Virus record (IMG/VR): IMGVR_UViG_3300027686_000020
Span: 1 to 31,078 of that record
From: a virus
Strand: one strand, 5' to 3'
Length of the DNA: 31,078 nt
Shown: in pieces, positions 8,086-20,800 of the stretch
Position numbering within the stretch: the stretch's first letter is position 1
Layout: every line of letters begins with the position of its first letter
Notes under the pieces: generated by a model
Told to the model about the DNA's origin: nothing
Databases searched by the model: none
The model's input: only the letters and a program-made list of their open reading frames with translations
Made by a program: the position numbers and the translations under genes

Positions 8086-9552
8086 ATGGCACTTTTTTCT
8101 GCGGCACTAGGTTTAGCCGGAAGTATATACGGCGCGAACAAAGCGGCAAAGTCAGAAGCTGCGTCTATGAGGCAGCAGCAATATGAGTTTGATCGCAACC
8201 GCGAATTGCAAAATGCTAACATGGCTGTTGGCTTGGATGATAGACGTCTCCAACAAGAGGAGAACCAATATCAACGAGCCATGGAGCGGATTAATCGTAG
8301 GAAGACTGGTGACGAACGCCGTTACCAACTGTCTGAGTTCGAGGGCTACCAAGACCAGTTGCTGTCTGAGCGTCGTGACGTCATTGAACGTCAGCTCATG
8401 CAAGACAAAGAAGCGGCTAGGAAATCACAGTTTGAGCTGGAGCAGTACCTAGAGAACAGGGACTTAGCTCAAGATGAACGCGATGAAGCCATGGCAGCTT
8501 TGCGAGAAGCACAGGCTGTTGCGTCTGGTGAGCGCGATGAAGACAAGCGACGTCTGTTAGAAGACCGAGCTAAGTCTGACATTGAGCGTGAATTTGTAAT
8601 TCAACAATATCAGGAAGCACAAGATACTTTTTCTGCTGAGCGTGAAGAGCAGAATCAATTCAGAGATATGCTAATGGGTCGAATTGATTCCGTTCAAGCT
8701 AATTCTCAAGACTTCGCTAATTCACTGGGTATGCCAATGCAGGTAGACCCCATGACTCAGGGCGATGTGGACGCAGAGTACGATGTACGTGCTGGCGAAT
8801 ACATGTCAGACGTAGATAGGGCCGCTCAAGGGATGGCCAGCAGCGCAGAAACTACGCTAGTTAGGCGTGGGATGTCTGATAGTACACTGGCAGAGGATAC
8901 ACGAGCGCAGCTTACTCGGCAGGTAGCAGACCAGTACACAAAAGCTAGACGTGCAGCATACGACGACGCATCTAAATACATATCTGGCAGACAGGCTATG
9001 AACTCTTCTGACAGAAACGCCCAGATGGATCGTAGAAAGTATCTAGTTGGAGAAAACACAGGTCTTGAAAGCATGGCTATGAACGGCATGTTACAACTCC
9101 CCGGAGTTGCTTCGACAACAGGCCAGTACAATCTATTGAATGCAGTTCCTACAGGTATTTATGATAGGAATGTTGCCAGTGCGAACGACTACCAAGCTCC
9201 TATTGCCATTGGCACAGGTATATATGATCAAATGAATATTGGCTCACAATTATCTGGCTACTTAAATAACCCAAGTGCAGCCTCTACTGCCTACGGCAAT
9301 ATACAGTCAGGCATATACAACCCGATGAGCATGAATTTCGGCAATGCAGCTAACTCCTTTAGCAACGCATCAAACATGGGCAATCAAATGATTAGCGCAG
9401 CACAGAACAATTACGCCAATGCTCAGAGAAGTGCGATGGCAGCGGGTACGGGTCTGGCGGATTCTTTCGCTAACTTCACTAACGAGGTTGGCCCCGGATG
9501 GAGTTGGTTTGACCAGAAATCTAAAGAAACCAAAGCTAAGGGAGAGGGCTAG
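8086..9552 (+). CDS. Internal virion protein with long coiled coil
   Basis: This 488-residue protein starts with a short hydrophobic Ala/Gly segment (LFSAALGLAGSIYGANKAA, about 3-21) that could insert into a membrane. A very long charged helix follows at about 25-220, rich in Arg, Glu and Gln (for example ERQLMQDKEAARKSQFELEQ). The second half is Ala/Asn/Ser/Gly-rich with repeated YNNP/GIY-type motifs (TGIYDRN, TGIYDQM, SGIYNPM at about 356-410). This layout resembles small internal proteins of T7-like phages (gp14 role), which form part of the ejection channel. Start ATG 8086 has a GGAGG site. It lies within the internal-protein block. No enzymatic motif was seen. Confidence 0.65.
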   Translation: MALFSAALGLAGSIYGANKAAKSEAASMRQQQYEFDRNRELQNANMAVGLDDRRLQQEENQYQRAMERINRRKTGDERRYQLSEFEGYQDQLLSERRDVIERQLMQDKEAARKSQFELEQYLENRDLAQDERDEAMAALREAQAVASGERDEDKRRLLEDRAKSDIEREFVIQQYQEAQDTFSAEREEQNQFRDMLMGRIDSVQANSQDFANSLGMPMQVDPMTQGDVDAEYDVRAGEYMSDVDRAAQGMASSAETTLVRRGMSDSTLAEDTRAQLTRQVADQYTKARRAAYDDASKYISGRQAMNSSDRNAQMDRRKYLVGENTGLESMAMNGMLQLPGVASTTGQYNLLNAVPTGIYDRNVASANDYQAPIAIGTGIYDQMNIGSQLSGYLNNPSAASTAYGNIQSGIYNPMSMNFGNAANSFSNASNMGNQMISAAQNNYANAQRSAMAAGTGLADSFANFTNEVGPGWSWFDQKSKETKAKGEG

Positions 9553-9554
9553 GG

Positions 9555-11783
9555 ATGAGTATTTGGGCAGGTTTTGGCGCACAGTTACCGAAGTCTTATG
9601 AGACTCAAAGACGTACACGTTTAGATACTCTTAATGCGTTCAATGAATTTAAGAAAGGCAACCCATACGCCACGGGTGCAGAGTTCCAGCAGTTCATTGA
9701 TACTGCCGCTGGGGGTAGCAACTACTTGCGTCGCGGTTTGCCCGGAAAGGAAATCATAGAAGCGATTGATAAAGAGAATAAAGGTAATCGTGACCGTCGA
9801 GCTATGTCTCAGTACGTTACCGAAATTGACCAGATGGCTAAAATGGACGGGTCATTGGTTGGTGGGATGGATCAAGCTATTCTGGGCATGGGGGCCAATG
9901 CTACTGAAGATGACTATGGCACTGCCTTTGATACTTTCATGAATACCCTTCCAGAAGGTGCGGGAAGAGATGTGTATGGGAAAAAGGCGCAGCCAAGGTT
10001 TAACCAAGGCTACCGTCAGAAACTGGTAACAGGACAAATTAGGGAAAATCTGCCAGACGCTTTACGGTACGTCAAAAGCTCCGCTGGCACAGACGTGACC
10101 GCCGAGCAGCTTGGTCAGTATTTTGGACTGCCACAAGACGTGGCAAAAGGTTTATTGGACAGAACAACTGAGCTGTATGGCCAAGAGCAAAAAAAGTTAC
10201 AGCAAGATAGTTTTGAAGGAGCTATAAGCCAAGGTCTTCGTTTACTCGCCGCAACACCAACTATGAATGCGTCTGCGTTGACGGCACAACTCAAGGACAT
10301 TTATGGAGAAACGGGGATGGATACAAATTTTTCCTCAGATTTTTTCAAAAATGTATCTGCCGATGCTTTGGAAAGAAAGCGCATTACAGACGATGATCGC
10401 AATCGCACCATTCTTAATGGCGCAAGGACAACGGCTGGCCGTATAAAAGAGTCCATGAGAAATGACGCTATCACTCAGACTTCAATAATTGCTAACGACA
10501 AGAAAGGCTGGACGCAAAACTATTTGGCTCAGATGACTGAGAATTTGTCTGATGAGGAATTTAAGTTTTTCTATGGAGTGGAAAAAGGTAAGTTAGACGT
10601 CAGCAAGTTTTATGATGAGTGGGATGAGCTGGTCGAAATCTCCAGAGCAGACCAAAGAAAACAACAAGAGACGACAAGAATTGCTAGTGGAGCGGCTGCG
10701 GTGGAAGCGCAACAGAGGTTCGTTGAAAACAATAACAAAAGAGCCGAGGACTTGTTTGCTTATGCCAAAGAAAATGGCAAGGGTGTTGAGACCATTCTTT
10801 CCCAGAGCTACGACATGAACCCAGCCTTTGCTCAACAAGCATCAGAGATGACGAACCAGATTATTTTGGCGGCTGGAGATAATGAGCAGCCAACACCGCA
10901 ACAAATCGTAGAGCAAATCCGAGGCAACGCCGAGGTCATGGGACTAACTAGACCTATTTCAGACGCAGCAAATGCTTACGGACAGCAGATGCGTCAGGTC
11001 AATGGTGCTTTCGATGTTATTACTGCCGATGATTACTTCGCTGGTTTCCAGACTGAAGTTACTGAGAAATTCAAAGAAACTGAAGATTATGTAGCGTTGA
11101 TTATGGCCAAAGACATGCCACTAGAAATGAAAAAGACTTTGTTAGCTCAGGTTCAGTCTGAAATTAATCAGTTCTCTACGACCTCTATGAACAATCACGT
11201 CCAAAGACAGCGCAGACAGGACAGGTGGGTTGAGCATGGAACAGGTGGTTACAATGCGGACAGACATGATGCGCTAGGCCAAGAGGTTGAGGGAATGAGC
11301 GTGGCTATTGGCAGCTTTATTGAAGCTGCATCGCTAGATGTAATCGAGCAGATTAAAGCTGCGGAGAACTCCCCTGACGTTAACCCAGAAACGAGCCAAG
11401 TAGCGACGCCGTTGTTCAACGCCACCCTAAAGAAAGTTGTTGATAACCAAGGATCGCTTGAGGGTGTTAATCGTGCAGAAACCGCGCTCGACGCAATGAA
11501 CCAACTCAAGAAAGATTTACGCTCGGCGGCTTGGCAGGGAAGAAACGACACCAATAAAGACACTTGGGAACAGCTTACGATGGTTAAAACGTACCTAGAC
11601 TATGAGCTTATTGATGGCGGCTTCTTGGGGAAAGATACAACCATTCAAGATAAAATATCTTTGGATGTAAACGAGTATAAGAAGTTTATAGCCGACCCTA
11701 TGGCTTACATGCTTGCAGACGAAGAGTTCCTTTCACAACACCCCGGTTACCGAGAGTTACTAGGCGGCGTCGAATTTCAGTAA
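9555..11783 (+). CDS. Large internal virion protein (gp15-like role)
   Basis: This 742-residue protein is predominantly helical, soluble and acidic/polar, with no signal peptide, TM segment or catalytic motif visible. It begins three bases after the preceding stop. Its position between the coiled-coil internal protein and the giant polyvalent protein matches the middle internal protein of T7-like phages (gp15), which forms the tube across the periplasm. The Gln/Glu-rich helices between about 350 and 520 could assemble into such a tube. The role is inferred from synteny and composition; the sequence itself is not recognised. Confidence 0.6.
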   Translation: MSIWAGFGAQLPKSYETQRRTRLDTLNAFNEFKKGNPYATGAEFQQFIDTAAGGSNYLRRGLPGKEIIEAIDKENKGNRDRRAMSQYVTEIDQMAKMDGSLVGGMDQAILGMGANATEDDYGTAFDTFMNTLPEGAGRDVYGKKAQPRFNQGYRQKLVTGQIRENLPDALRYVKSSAGTDVTAEQLGQYFGLPQDVAKGLLDRTTELYGQEQKKLQQDSFEGAISQGLRLLAATPTMNASALTAQLKDIYGETGMDTNFSSDFFKNVSADALERKRITDDDRNRTILNGARTTAGRIKESMRNDAITQTSIIANDKKGWTQNYLAQMTENLSDEEFKFFYGVEKGKLDVSKFYDEWDELVEISRADQRKQQETTRIASGAAAVEAQQRFVENNNKRAEDLFAYAKENGKGVETILSQSYDMNPAFAQQASEMTNQIILAAGDNEQPTPQQIVEQIRGNAEVMGLTRPISDAANAYGQQMRQVNGAFDVITADDYFAGFQTEVTEKFKETEDYVALIMAKDMPLEMKKTLLAQVQSEINQFSTTSMNNHVQRQRRQDRWVEHGTGGYNADRHDALGQEVEGMSVAIGSFIEAASLDVIEQIKAAENSPDVNPETSQVATPLFNATLKKVVDNQGSLEGVNRAETALDAMNQLKKDLRSAAWQGRNDTNKDTWEQLTMVKTYLDYELIDGGFLGKDTTIQDKISLDVNEYKKFIADPMAYMLADEEFLSQHPGYRELLGGVEFQ

Positions 11784-11863
11784 CGACTAGGCAAGGACGA
11801 CCACACCACAGGTAATCCAGTATCTTTGAGGCAAATAGCCTTGCGGATAACTGGAGACCCCTG
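11784..11863 (+). promoter_or_regulatory. Short leader of the giant gene
   Basis: This is an 80-bp gap with a GGAGA ribosome binding site just before ATG 11864. A short inverted repeat (GCAAGG near 11792 and CCTTGC near 11840) could fold, but it has no T-tract. No clear promoter was seen. It is the largest gap inside the virion block after the capsid region, so it may help set expression of the giant gene. Confidence 0.25.
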
Positions 11864-14800
11864 ATGGCCGATAAATATACTAACTCGTTAAACCTGCCCG
11901 ACCTAGAAACCTATGGCCAAACACCAGAGCCATCTCAACAAACGGGACAAGACTACGTTCAAGACATTAACGTAGTTTCCCAGCTAAAAGACCCCCGCTT
12001 CATAGAAGACCTTCGCTCTTATTACCAAGAAAGTGGGCAACGCACTCGTTATCTCTCTAATGATGAGATGATTGACAAGTTCTTTAGCGATCAAACGTGG
12101 GAACTTCTCAATACTGGCTCAGCCGTGATGGGTGCTATCGAAGCACAGCAAGCTGGCGCAGAACAAAAAACTCGGATGAACCGCATCCAACAAGTCTACA
12201 ACAGGCTTCCCAACTTCTATCAAGAAGGTGGTCGAAGCACGTGGGAAATGCTCAAAGATGCTGTCCCGGCTGTCATAACAGACCCCCTTAATCTCGTCCC
12301 TGTCGCAAAAGGTTTTGCTTCTGCTGGTACAGCCGCACGTCTGGCTGCAACTCAGGGCAAGAACGCCATGTACGCTGGCATCAAGCAAGGTGCTAAGACT
12401 GGTGCTCTTACAGAGGCTGCAATTAGTGGTGCTCAGGAAGGCATCATCAATGTGGCTGGTCAGTCTAGGGATGTTTCCCTTGGCCTTCGTGACGAATTTT
12501 CTCAAACAGAAGCATTGGGCGCGACAGCTTTTGGAGCAGGTGCTGGTGCTCTTACTGGTGGTATTTTAGGTGCTGGTGCTGGTGCATTCGGTGCGCGTAA
12601 CGCTAATCCTAACGTCTCAGCCCTGCGTGAGCTGGGCGTTGATGACGGAACTATCGGTCAGCTAACAAATGACCAAGCTAAGCAACTTCTTGCAGACCCA
12701 GAGGGTACACGCGCTCAGTTTGCTGAAAACCCAGACGTCCTTACAGACGTAGAAGCAGCACCGATAGACCCTGTCGAAGCTGCGTTCAATGAGAAGTACG
12801 GCGAGTCAGCCGTTAAGTTGAATCTTGTGAAGAAGGAAGCTGAAGATAGCGTTGTACGCGCTATGAAGGATGGCGTTCCTGAGAGCGAAATCAACGACCT
12901 TCGTAAGTTTAGAGATACGGTAAATGTACTTGATGGCATGAAGTCTCGCATCATGAACGAAGAGGAAGAGATACGCGCTCTTTCTCAGACGGCGGATCAA
13001 GGTCAGCTCAAGGAAAACAGGGCGCGGATAGTTCAGTTCAACCGTGCTCAAGAGCAATTCAGGGTTCTTATAGAAACCATAGATGCTGATGCAGACCCAG
13101 ACATTATCTCTGCTCAGGTTGAAGACCTGCGTAAAATACTTGGCTTCTCTCCAGACGTAGAAGACGTCGCAGCGGAAGCAGAAAGTTTAGCCGCAACCGC
13201 TGGCGAAGTAGCAGTGGGCGAAGTTGCCGAAGAAGTAGATTTGGAACCCTCCGCTGGGGCCGGAGCTGGAACTGAAGTTCCTGAAGTTGTCGATGGTGGC
13301 CCTCCCCCTCCCGACGACAGCCCCACAACTGAGTTCACTTACAGTACAGCCAAGGTTAAAGGTGAAATACAGGATATTCTTGCTGAGAACTCTGTTGATG
13401 GAGACATGCTTGATGAGTGGATAAGCGCGGGGGCTATCGAGGCTCCTGAAGGCAAGATGAACGCTAAGTCTAAGCGTCAGCTATCCAAGCAAATTGAGAC
13501 GATGAAGTCTGAGGATGCCCAAGAGATTAAGCCATCGGCTGATACTGAAGAGTATCTGCAATCACCTAACACAGCACTACCAGAAGTTCGTGGCTGGGCT
13601 TTGTCTGAGGGAGTTGATTACAGGAACATCAAAGGCGATGCTCGTGCAAAAGACGGTAGGCTAACCAATGGCGCAGTCCGCAGGAATATCGCGGGTCGCA
13701 AAGGTGGAATTGAAGATGCTTATGCAATCAAAGCTAGGGAAGAACTAGACGAAATACTTGGTATAGCAGCGGCTGGCAATGCTACTGATGTCGATGCTCG
13801 CAACATGGTGGAGATGCTTTCTGCTGGTTATCAGACGAACAAAGACGACTTGTTAGCTTTGTTTGATTACACCAACAATAAGGCTGATACGTCTGAATCT
13901 TCCATGTCGATGCGTCTGACAAAGACGGAAGAGAAGTTCCTAAAGAAAAGACAGCGCGAGCTGAAAAAAGAATACCCTGATGCTTCAGATAATACTCTCG
14001 AAGCTATGGCTAACCTCGAACTCGTCAACAGACGTGGTCAAGGAGATCAAACTCCTGTGCGTGGTACAGGTGAGGCTATAGAGGATGCGTCTAAGTTTAC
14101 CACTGCTGGCCGAAATACTGCTGGCCGAATACAGGGGCAGCTACGTCGAGGCACACGTATATCAAAGGGATCGGACTACACTGTTACTGGAGGTAACAGA
14201 GTAACACCGTCAACATTTGGCTTTGAAGCCGCTCTTGCCGAAGCAACAACTCCGCCATCATCTCCACTGAAAGGCAAAGCGTTAGAAGAAGCGCAACGTC
14301 GTACAGATAAGATGATTGCAAACGGCATGGACGCTGAGCGAGCACGTAAGATCAATGGTCTTGATCGTGCAGAACGTGGCTCAGCTCCGGGTATTGTTGA
14401 ATACACAACAGCAAGAGGTGAAGTCGTAAACACTGCCAATGGCCGTCAGGTCATGAGGGGTGGTGAAGTTGCTTATGTAGACGCAGTAACAAAGCGTTCT
14501 TACGAGAGCATAGATTTCCTTTTACAGAACAGAGATGGAGTATCAAGCAAGGCCGTAATCAAGCAGACGGTAGAAACACCTGACGCTGCTGATGTCGTAG
14601 AGGCTCCAGAAGCTCCGTCAAAGCCAGTATCGCGTAGCTTTGAAGAGAACATGGGCGACCTGATTGCTGAGCTTAGCGATGATCCTGTGGCTCTTAGAGA
14701 AGCCTTGGTCGCACGAGCCGAAGAACTCGCTGATACTGTGGCTAACTCTAGCAAGAAGAAAGCAACAGCAACTCCGGGCAAGAAGGGCGATATGCTTATC

Positions 14801-17800
14801 GTTGTCCGCGAGAAGTCTGACCCATCAAACATCCGCATGATGTCTAAGAAGCAAGCGGATATGGGAGCGACGGCTGCTGATGTTATTGGTACGCGCAAGC
14901 CAGACCCTGCTGACTGGGATATTCGCTACGCACCATCAACCACACCACGTGGCAAGACTTCTTTAACTGAGATATTTGATACGCTACCCGCAAATCCAGA
15001 CTTGGATGGGGCATCAGGCTCAATCGTAACTGATGGCCAAGCGTCAGCGCACATATCATTAAGCCCAGAAGACGCAGCTAAGACGCATTGGGAGGCTTCT
15101 CCACGAGAGCGTAAGATAATGGTGCTCTTAAAGAAGGGCGACAAAGAAAAGTACACAGTCTCTGAGCTTTGGCTGGGCCTTAGAGCGGCAGAAAGCATGA
15201 CTTGGAGAAAGACATCTCAAGGACACGAAGCCTTGGGCGAAGCAATCGCATTGCTCCAAGCAAAGTTTTCCGAGATTGCGCCTAATGGTATCCGTGTTGG
15301 AGAAGAAGCAAGGGCAAAAGCTGTTAGTAATGTTCGTGAACTTTTTTCCAAGTATGCGCCAGATGAGGTTGATCTTGCGATTAAGTTTATACGAGGTCTT
15401 GGTGGCGACACTGCGATTGGCCCTGCAATTAAGGCTCGATCTGATGGTGGCAACCCGATGGTTACCTCTACGATTGCAAACGCTAGGACACCAGAGCAGG
15501 ACGTACTGTTAAACTTTGGCAAGTACGACGAAATACCTAATATATCTAAGCTATATCATGAGGTCGCACACTGGGCCTATGAACATATTCTTACGCCTAA
15601 AGACCGTGCTGAGTTCTGGAATGTTGCTAAAGAAGCATACTCTCCCGGTGGCAAACAGACGTATCAAAAGAATAAACTGTCCAAGTACGCACAGGTCAAC
15701 GAAGACATCACTGCTGGTCGGCCCAAGGAAACCGAGTTTAACTTCTACGAAAGCCCTCAAGAGTTCTTTGCATGGCAATTCGACCTATGGGCATCACGCA
15801 AAAAGTCTGGTGACCTAGTCCAAAACGAAGTCTTCTGGCGCAAGGTTGCCCGTTATGTAGAGAACATCTTTAACAGGTACGCTAACGACGCCGAGATACA
15901 TCCAGACTTAGAGCCATTGTTCTCCAAGATACTGCCAGATTCAGAACGTGCTGGCATTATGATGGGTCGTGATGCGACGCCAAGCACCCCTAATGCCGAG
16001 CATATAAATGCTCGATTCATGGGTATTGAGCGAGCCGAGGCTGACATCGAGGATGCAATACTCCGCGATAGCCCCGAAGGTATCATCGAAGCACACCGTG
16101 TTCTCGTGAGCGAAGTCTTATTATCAATGGCTCCGAAGCGGGGAACCGAAGCTCGACCAAACACAGGAGTGTATGGCCCTGTGGCGGCTGGTGGTCAGGG
16201 GTTCCAAAAGGGCAACCTTAATATCATCCGCCAACGCATACAAAACATTGATGAAATTGTCACTGGCAAGCCATTTAAATATGAAGGTCTTGGTCAAGAC
16301 TTGGTTGGTTATAAGCCAGCTTGGTTGGAAGAAGGCATGACGGTAATGGATGATCCACTACCGATTGCTGATGCACTGAGAGACTTTTACCTGAAAGGTT
16401 TTGCGTCTGACAACCCGGCTATCAACGACTTAACTCGACCCGGAGGAATGAAAAACCTCAATGCGTCGTCAGTTAAGTCAATGATTAGCTTCGTCAAACG
16501 GAGTCTTGAAACAGCCTACAGAAATTCAGAAGGTGGCAGTCCTCCGTCTGGCATAAAGATTAAAGCGGACGGTGAAAACCCTGTGCGATCCAAGGCCAGC
16601 ACTAAAGCTAGGGGAACCAAGAAGCAGAATGTTCGTGCTAAAAACGCCCTAACTAGAGAAGCCACGATTGTAGCAAAAACACCCGCTAACAAGCGGCCTA
16701 GAGCTAAGCAAAAAGGCAACTTGGACGCGACAAGTGCGCCAGAGATTAAGACATCACAACTGCTTGATCTACATAAAATGTATGTGGATCATCGTGGGTC
16801 TGAACGTGGTGACCAGATAGCGATAGAAATCGTAACCAAAACTAAAGCTCAGCCTCTACCCGCCGAGAAGGTCGGCGTGTCTCGTGAAGTCTTGAACTCA
16901 AGAGAACCTGACATTCGAGATCAATTAATGGATGCTCTATATGAAGGGGACAGCGATAGAATTAGTGAGCTGACCTACGAGCTGCAACGGAGAGCAACTA
17001 ACAAAGGTCTGAAGAAACAGGGTCTTGCTACAATCGACGCGACTGTAGTTAACAAGGCTGTTCAGCGCGAAGTAAATGACAACATGGGTGTCCCATCTAA
17101 TGATGGTATCCCCGCGTCTTCACGAGCAGCGGTAAGGGAGATGCTAAGTTTCATCACTCATCGTGATCCTGAAGCACAGCAAACAGCCAGAACCATGACC
17201 TACCGTATGGTTAACCTGATGGGTAAAACTGTTAAGGGTGATCTAGCTGATACCAACGTCTTGTCTTCTAAAGATTTGGTAAGACTTGCCGGGGGTGATC
17301 CAGACAAAGCACCATCAGCGTCTTACGCAGACTTGAGAAGCCCTGAATTTAAGAAGCTACGAAGTGATGTGCGTCGTTTATCTATTGGCCTTACTAAAGG
17401 TAACACTTCGCCCTTCGATGTTGTCCACGAGATAGGTCATATGATCGTAAGATCAGATGTCTTAGATAGTGTTGAGATGGATGCTATTCGAGAAGCATAT
17501 TCAGCTTCAAGTGACACAGTAAAGAACCGTGTAATAGCTGCATATGGCAACAAGTATAACGACTTCACTAACAAGAACGACGCTCTAGTAAAAGAGTGGT
17601 TCTCTGAGAAGCTGGCAGAGTATATGGCCGAGCGTGTTACTAGAGGTGACATACTTGAAGCTATGGCAACTGGCGATATTGCTAAGCTGAAGATGCGCAA
17701 CTCTTTTGACCGTGCTTTAGATAAGATGATCGAGTATGTTTCATACGTTGTGAATGGTTTAGTCGGACGAGATGACATCAAGCAGCAGTTCCGTCGTATG

Positions 17801-20800
17801 TTCTTGTATGGTGATATGTTTGAGCGGCCATCTAAGTCGCCACTAGCAGACGTGACTAAGCAACGAGCAGCACTTCATCCAAGTATTGCAGCGTCTGCAA
17901 CATTCGATAGCTTCTCATCCTCACCCAGACCACGAATGGCTAAGATAAAAGACTTCGTAGGCAATGGCATAAGCAATGGTGGTAATGATCGTGTCATCCC
18001 GTTCTACCATGGCACACCGAATGGCTATGCTTTCAAAAAAGGTGATAGCCCAGACGTAATCTTACGACCAAGTGTTCGTGGATTTTATGGGCCGGGAGTT
18101 TATTTAGCGAACAGCCCAACGGTTGCAAGCGAAGTCTTCTCACGTAAACCAACCCCGGAGTCTATGCGATCTCAGATTATGGAGATGGCGAACATAAGCG
18201 ATGAGGTTAAGGAAGAACTTATCTTCGACTCAATAGACCTTCACGAAGTTCGTAAGTCTATATCCAAGTATCGTCGAAAGTATTACATGGCTCAAGCGTC
18301 AGACATGGACGCAGAAAACTTGGGTGCGCTAAGAGAAATACTTGATGACTTAGTAGAGATGGAAGAGTCTTATCTCACTAACCTGACAGAAGCTGGCATC
18401 AAGAGCGATCCTCTTGTCCTACCAACCTATGTGCGCGTTAAGAACCCTGTCGATTTCCAACGTGGAACCGTCTATCACGGCGGAGCAGACCCACTTATTC
18501 AGTCGGTTCTCAGACATGCTGAGATGACAGAGACAACAAATCAAAAAGCAATTAACTCTTTGTTAGCAGACTTCAATGAAGGTGGATTGGATGGGCCGGA
18601 GGCTTATCAAGCTCTCTTATCTTTCTACCGTCAAAGTGGTCGCAACAAACTTCAGGCACAGAATGAGCTGAATGAAACGCTCGAAGACTTGGGCCATGAT
18701 GGAATACTCACAACGCATGACAACACTGTAAATATTGATGGCACAGATAGAATGGCTAACACTGAAACCTATGAAGGCTCCAGCATAAGTTACCAAGGTG
18801 TTGTTGTATTCGATCCCGCTAACGTGAAGCACGTCGAGGCAGATGATTTCGATGCTACTGATTCATCTTTGTACCATCGTGAACCCGCACCAATTAGCCG
18901 GGGAGATGCTGGCGATCTATTTACCGAGATAGCTCTCAATGAAAATATTGACTCTGTTAAGGACGTAGACGCAGGTATGTTTGGCGAAATGCTAGAAGGC
19001 ACTGGCGTTGATCCATCAACGTCGGGCGCAGTTATGTCAATGATGCGTGGAAGAACACTTAGCCCCAAAGAAAATAAAGCATTGGAGCGGGGTAGTTCAA
19101 AAGGTTTCTTACTAAGCCAGTCAGACCGATTGAATAATGTCGGAATGACTTGGCTGGGTGACTGGTATAAGAACTTCTGGCCAGATCAATCTCAAGCATT
19201 CGCGCAGAAATACATGCCTATTGAGGGAATGCTCAAGGCATTACCTGATGCTGATGGCACACTCATGCGCTGGATGAAGGATAACAATCCAACAAATACA
19301 GCCGCAAGGTTCCAGCCGCAGTCGTATAAGAAAATTGTTAAAGCATTACGGCATGGCGAGACGTCACGGCCCTATAAAAATCTTGCCCCAGAGGAGCAGA
19401 AAGTTGCTCAAGCCATACGTGCAGCCTTCCGAAAGGAACTGACAGACCTGCGTAAAGCAGGAGTTATGATCGGTGATCGTGGCCCTAACTACATGCCTCA
19501 CGTTTGGAGCAAGGACAAGATAGTAGCAAACCAAAGCGAGTTTAAAGAGGCTATGGCTTATTACTATAAGTTAGAGAAGACTGCGATGGGAGCTGACATT
19601 CCTACGAATGCAGAGGTCAATGACTTCGCAGAGGATATGTTCCTTAGACTTGGTACTGATGAAGAAACGGGTCAGATGCAGCCATCTATGGGTGGGTCTA
19701 AGAACCCTACCAGCGACCATGTTGATTACAGTCGTATGATTGAGCTGGAGAAATACCCTGCGGCTATGCAAGCACTCGAAGGTTTCTTGGAAGATGATCT
19801 TAGATTCTTGCTGATTAAATATTTTGAAGGAACGACTCGACGTCTGACATATATGGAGAAGCTGGGTCAAAACTCACATGCTTACACAGATTACATGACT
19901 GTTCTTGAAAAGGGTCGGGAAGGTATTGCTAAACTTCTGTCTACCAATAGAGAGTTTGTGGTCAATAGAAGCACCATGGGAACAACTGGCCCAACAGAGT
20001 ATCAACTAAGCTCAACGGCCTTCATGCCTTTCGAGGGAGACATAGGGGCAGGTACAGAGTTCGCTGACCAGTTAGTAAGGATGTATGAGCAGAAAGGATT
20101 TGCTGCGGCAAAAGAACTGCTGGCTCGTAAAGCCCCTATTGGCTCAGACGGTATGCCCAGTTTAGCGTACTCAAGGCGAGCAGACGCAATCATGGGTGCT
20201 CTACAAGACTTCGGCGGACAGAAGGCCAGACTTGAAAACGAAGACGTGAGCTTTGCAAACGACGCAATGGCTCTCGTCATGAGAAAGCCTACATCAAACT
20301 CTGGCACTGAACAGGCACGAAGCATTTCTAAAGTAATGAGGACTGCTCAGAACCTTACGCTGTTAGGATTTACTACGCTCAGTTCATTGGGTGATCCGGC
20401 TCTACCTCTTATACGAAGCGGGTCAATGAAGTCTTGGGCGAAAGGTTTATTCCAACTGGCGTCTGATCCTGAGTATAAGAAAGCCATTCATGATATCGGC
20501 ACTTCCATGGAAAACATTATCCATGAGCGCATGATCTACATGTATGGCTCGCCTGATAATAAGATGTCTCAAGCGTTCTTTAACTTTACAGGTCTAACTG
20601 GATGGACGAATGTGCAGCGGCAGCTAGCTGGCAGTGTTGGCTTCAACAGCTTCAAGGCGAATCAAACAAAAGCATCCAAGCACTTCGATCCTAGTCGGCC
20701 TGTGAGTCAGCAGAACACGCAGTACAGGACTGCCCATAGATACCTAACTCGTTACGGTATGGCTGACTTCTTGCCTAATGGAACAAGGGGCAAGCAATCC

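Noticed and set aside
12119-18832. Many long - strand frames opposite the giant gene (for example 12119-12505 and 14500-14898)
   Set aside because: No ribosome binding sites, biased compositions mirroring the giant gene's codons, and no recognised domains; they are antisense shadows.
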